From assembly GCA_021648225.1 (NCBI GenBank), contig JAKITE010000019.1, positions 1-32,541 of the forward strand: a stretch of DNA of 32,541 nucleotides, given 5' to 3'. Under the pieces are notes generated by a model that saw only the letters and a list, made by a program, of their open reading frames with translations, was not told the origin of the DNA and made no database searches. Source of the DNA: Paracoccaceae bacterium (GTDB lineage Bacteria; Pseudomonadota; Alphaproteobacteria; Rhodobacterales; Rhodobacteraceae). Positions within the stretch are counted from its first letter, which is position 1. Every line of letters begins with the position of its first letter. The position numbers and the translations under genes are program-made. This document shows positions 32,412 through 32,541 of this stretch, in pieces.

Positions 32412-32541
32412 GGGGGTGTCATCATTTAGGGGATTCCCAAATCAGTAATTAAGTGATTCATAGAGAACCAACTTTGAAGGAGTTGGCTCATGCGTCGGTA
32501 TGCTTTGCGGGATGATCAGTGGAAAAGAATAGAGGCCCTTT
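32412..32541 (+). mobile_element. IS5-family insertion sequence, left end (cut by window)
   Basis: The left end appears to start at about 32412 with GGGGGTGTCATCATTTA after a TA (32410-32411) that could be a target duplication, and a transposase reading frame begins 78 bases in. Only the left end is in the window, so the inverted repeat and duplication cannot be confirmed. The element lies about 90 bases upstream of the large papain-like gene and may have replaced or altered its promoter. Confidence 0.7.
32490..32541 (+). CDS. IS5-family transposase, N-terminal fragment
   Basis: Seventeen codons reading MRRYALRDDQWKRIEAL run off the window. The RDDQWxRI pattern is the start of IS5-family (IS427-type) transposases. 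AAGGAG lies seven bases upstream of the ATG. The ribosome binding site sits in the loop and one stem edge of a small hairpin, CCAACT (32468-32473) with AGTTGG (32481-32486). Confidence 0.85.
   Translation, partial: MRRYALRDDQWKRIEAL

Overview
This window looks like a chromosomal segment from an alphaproteobacterium, most likely of the Rhodobacteraceae (Roseobacter-type). The reasons are the gene order of the Calvin-cycle operon (cbbR divergent from cbbF-cbbP-cbbT-cbbG-cbbA), the proteobacterial class I phosphoribulokinase, the reductive pyrimidine-degradation cluster with a RutR regulator, and the moderate GC content judged by eye. No rRNA, tRNA or CRISPR array was seen.

Layout. (1) 1-4503: a tesA-type lysophospholipase/esterase gene (minus strand) divergent from a ybbA-ybbP ABC exporter pair. 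This block lies between two intergenic elements that begin with the same 23-bp sequence and carry strong hairpins. (2) 4504-13572: cbbR (minus) and a tightly packed operon cbbF-P-T-G-A-E-Z-Y (plus). The operon encodes ribulose-bisphosphate regeneration and phosphatase repair enzymes, but there is no RuBisCO gene in the window, not even between cbbA and cbbE. (3) 13606-15034: two overlapping minus-strand genes of unknown role, a double zinc-ribbon membrane protein and a small membrane protein. (4) 15052-27317: a complete reductive pyrimidine catabolic locus. One minus-strand operon runs aminotransferase, N-carbamoyl-beta-alanine amidohydrolase, a small tail-anchored unknown, dihydropyrimidinase, and a four-gene NMT1/THI5-type ABC importer, and ends in a clear intrinsic terminator. 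A second minus-strand operon encodes PreT, PreA and an EamA transporter. rutR (plus) sits between them, and RutR-like palindromes lie in front of both operons. (5) 27455-28039: a PepSY-type membrane protein. (6) 28050-32321: a two-gene minus-strand unit with a 1266-residue protein whose C-terminal part looks like a papain-like cysteine protease, followed by a 145-residue partner. (7) 32412 to the end: the left end of an IS5-family insertion sequence, cut by the window edge.

How the genes work together. In the pyrimidine locus, the importer would bring in a pyrimidine or hydantoin-like compound. PreTA would reduce uracil or thymine, dihydropyrimidinase would open the ring, the amidohydrolase would release CO2 and ammonia, and the aminotransferase would convert beta-alanine to malonate semialdehyde. 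RutR would sense the free base. In the cbb operon the enzymes regenerate ribulose 1,5-bisphosphate, and the two HAD phosphatases (CbbZ, CbbY) would deal with 2-phosphoglycolate and misfire sugar bisphosphates. RuBisCO itself must be encoded elsewhere or be absent. The most novel content is the large papain-like protein with its small partner, followed by the structured intergenic repeats and the tail-anchored protein inside the pyrimidine operon.
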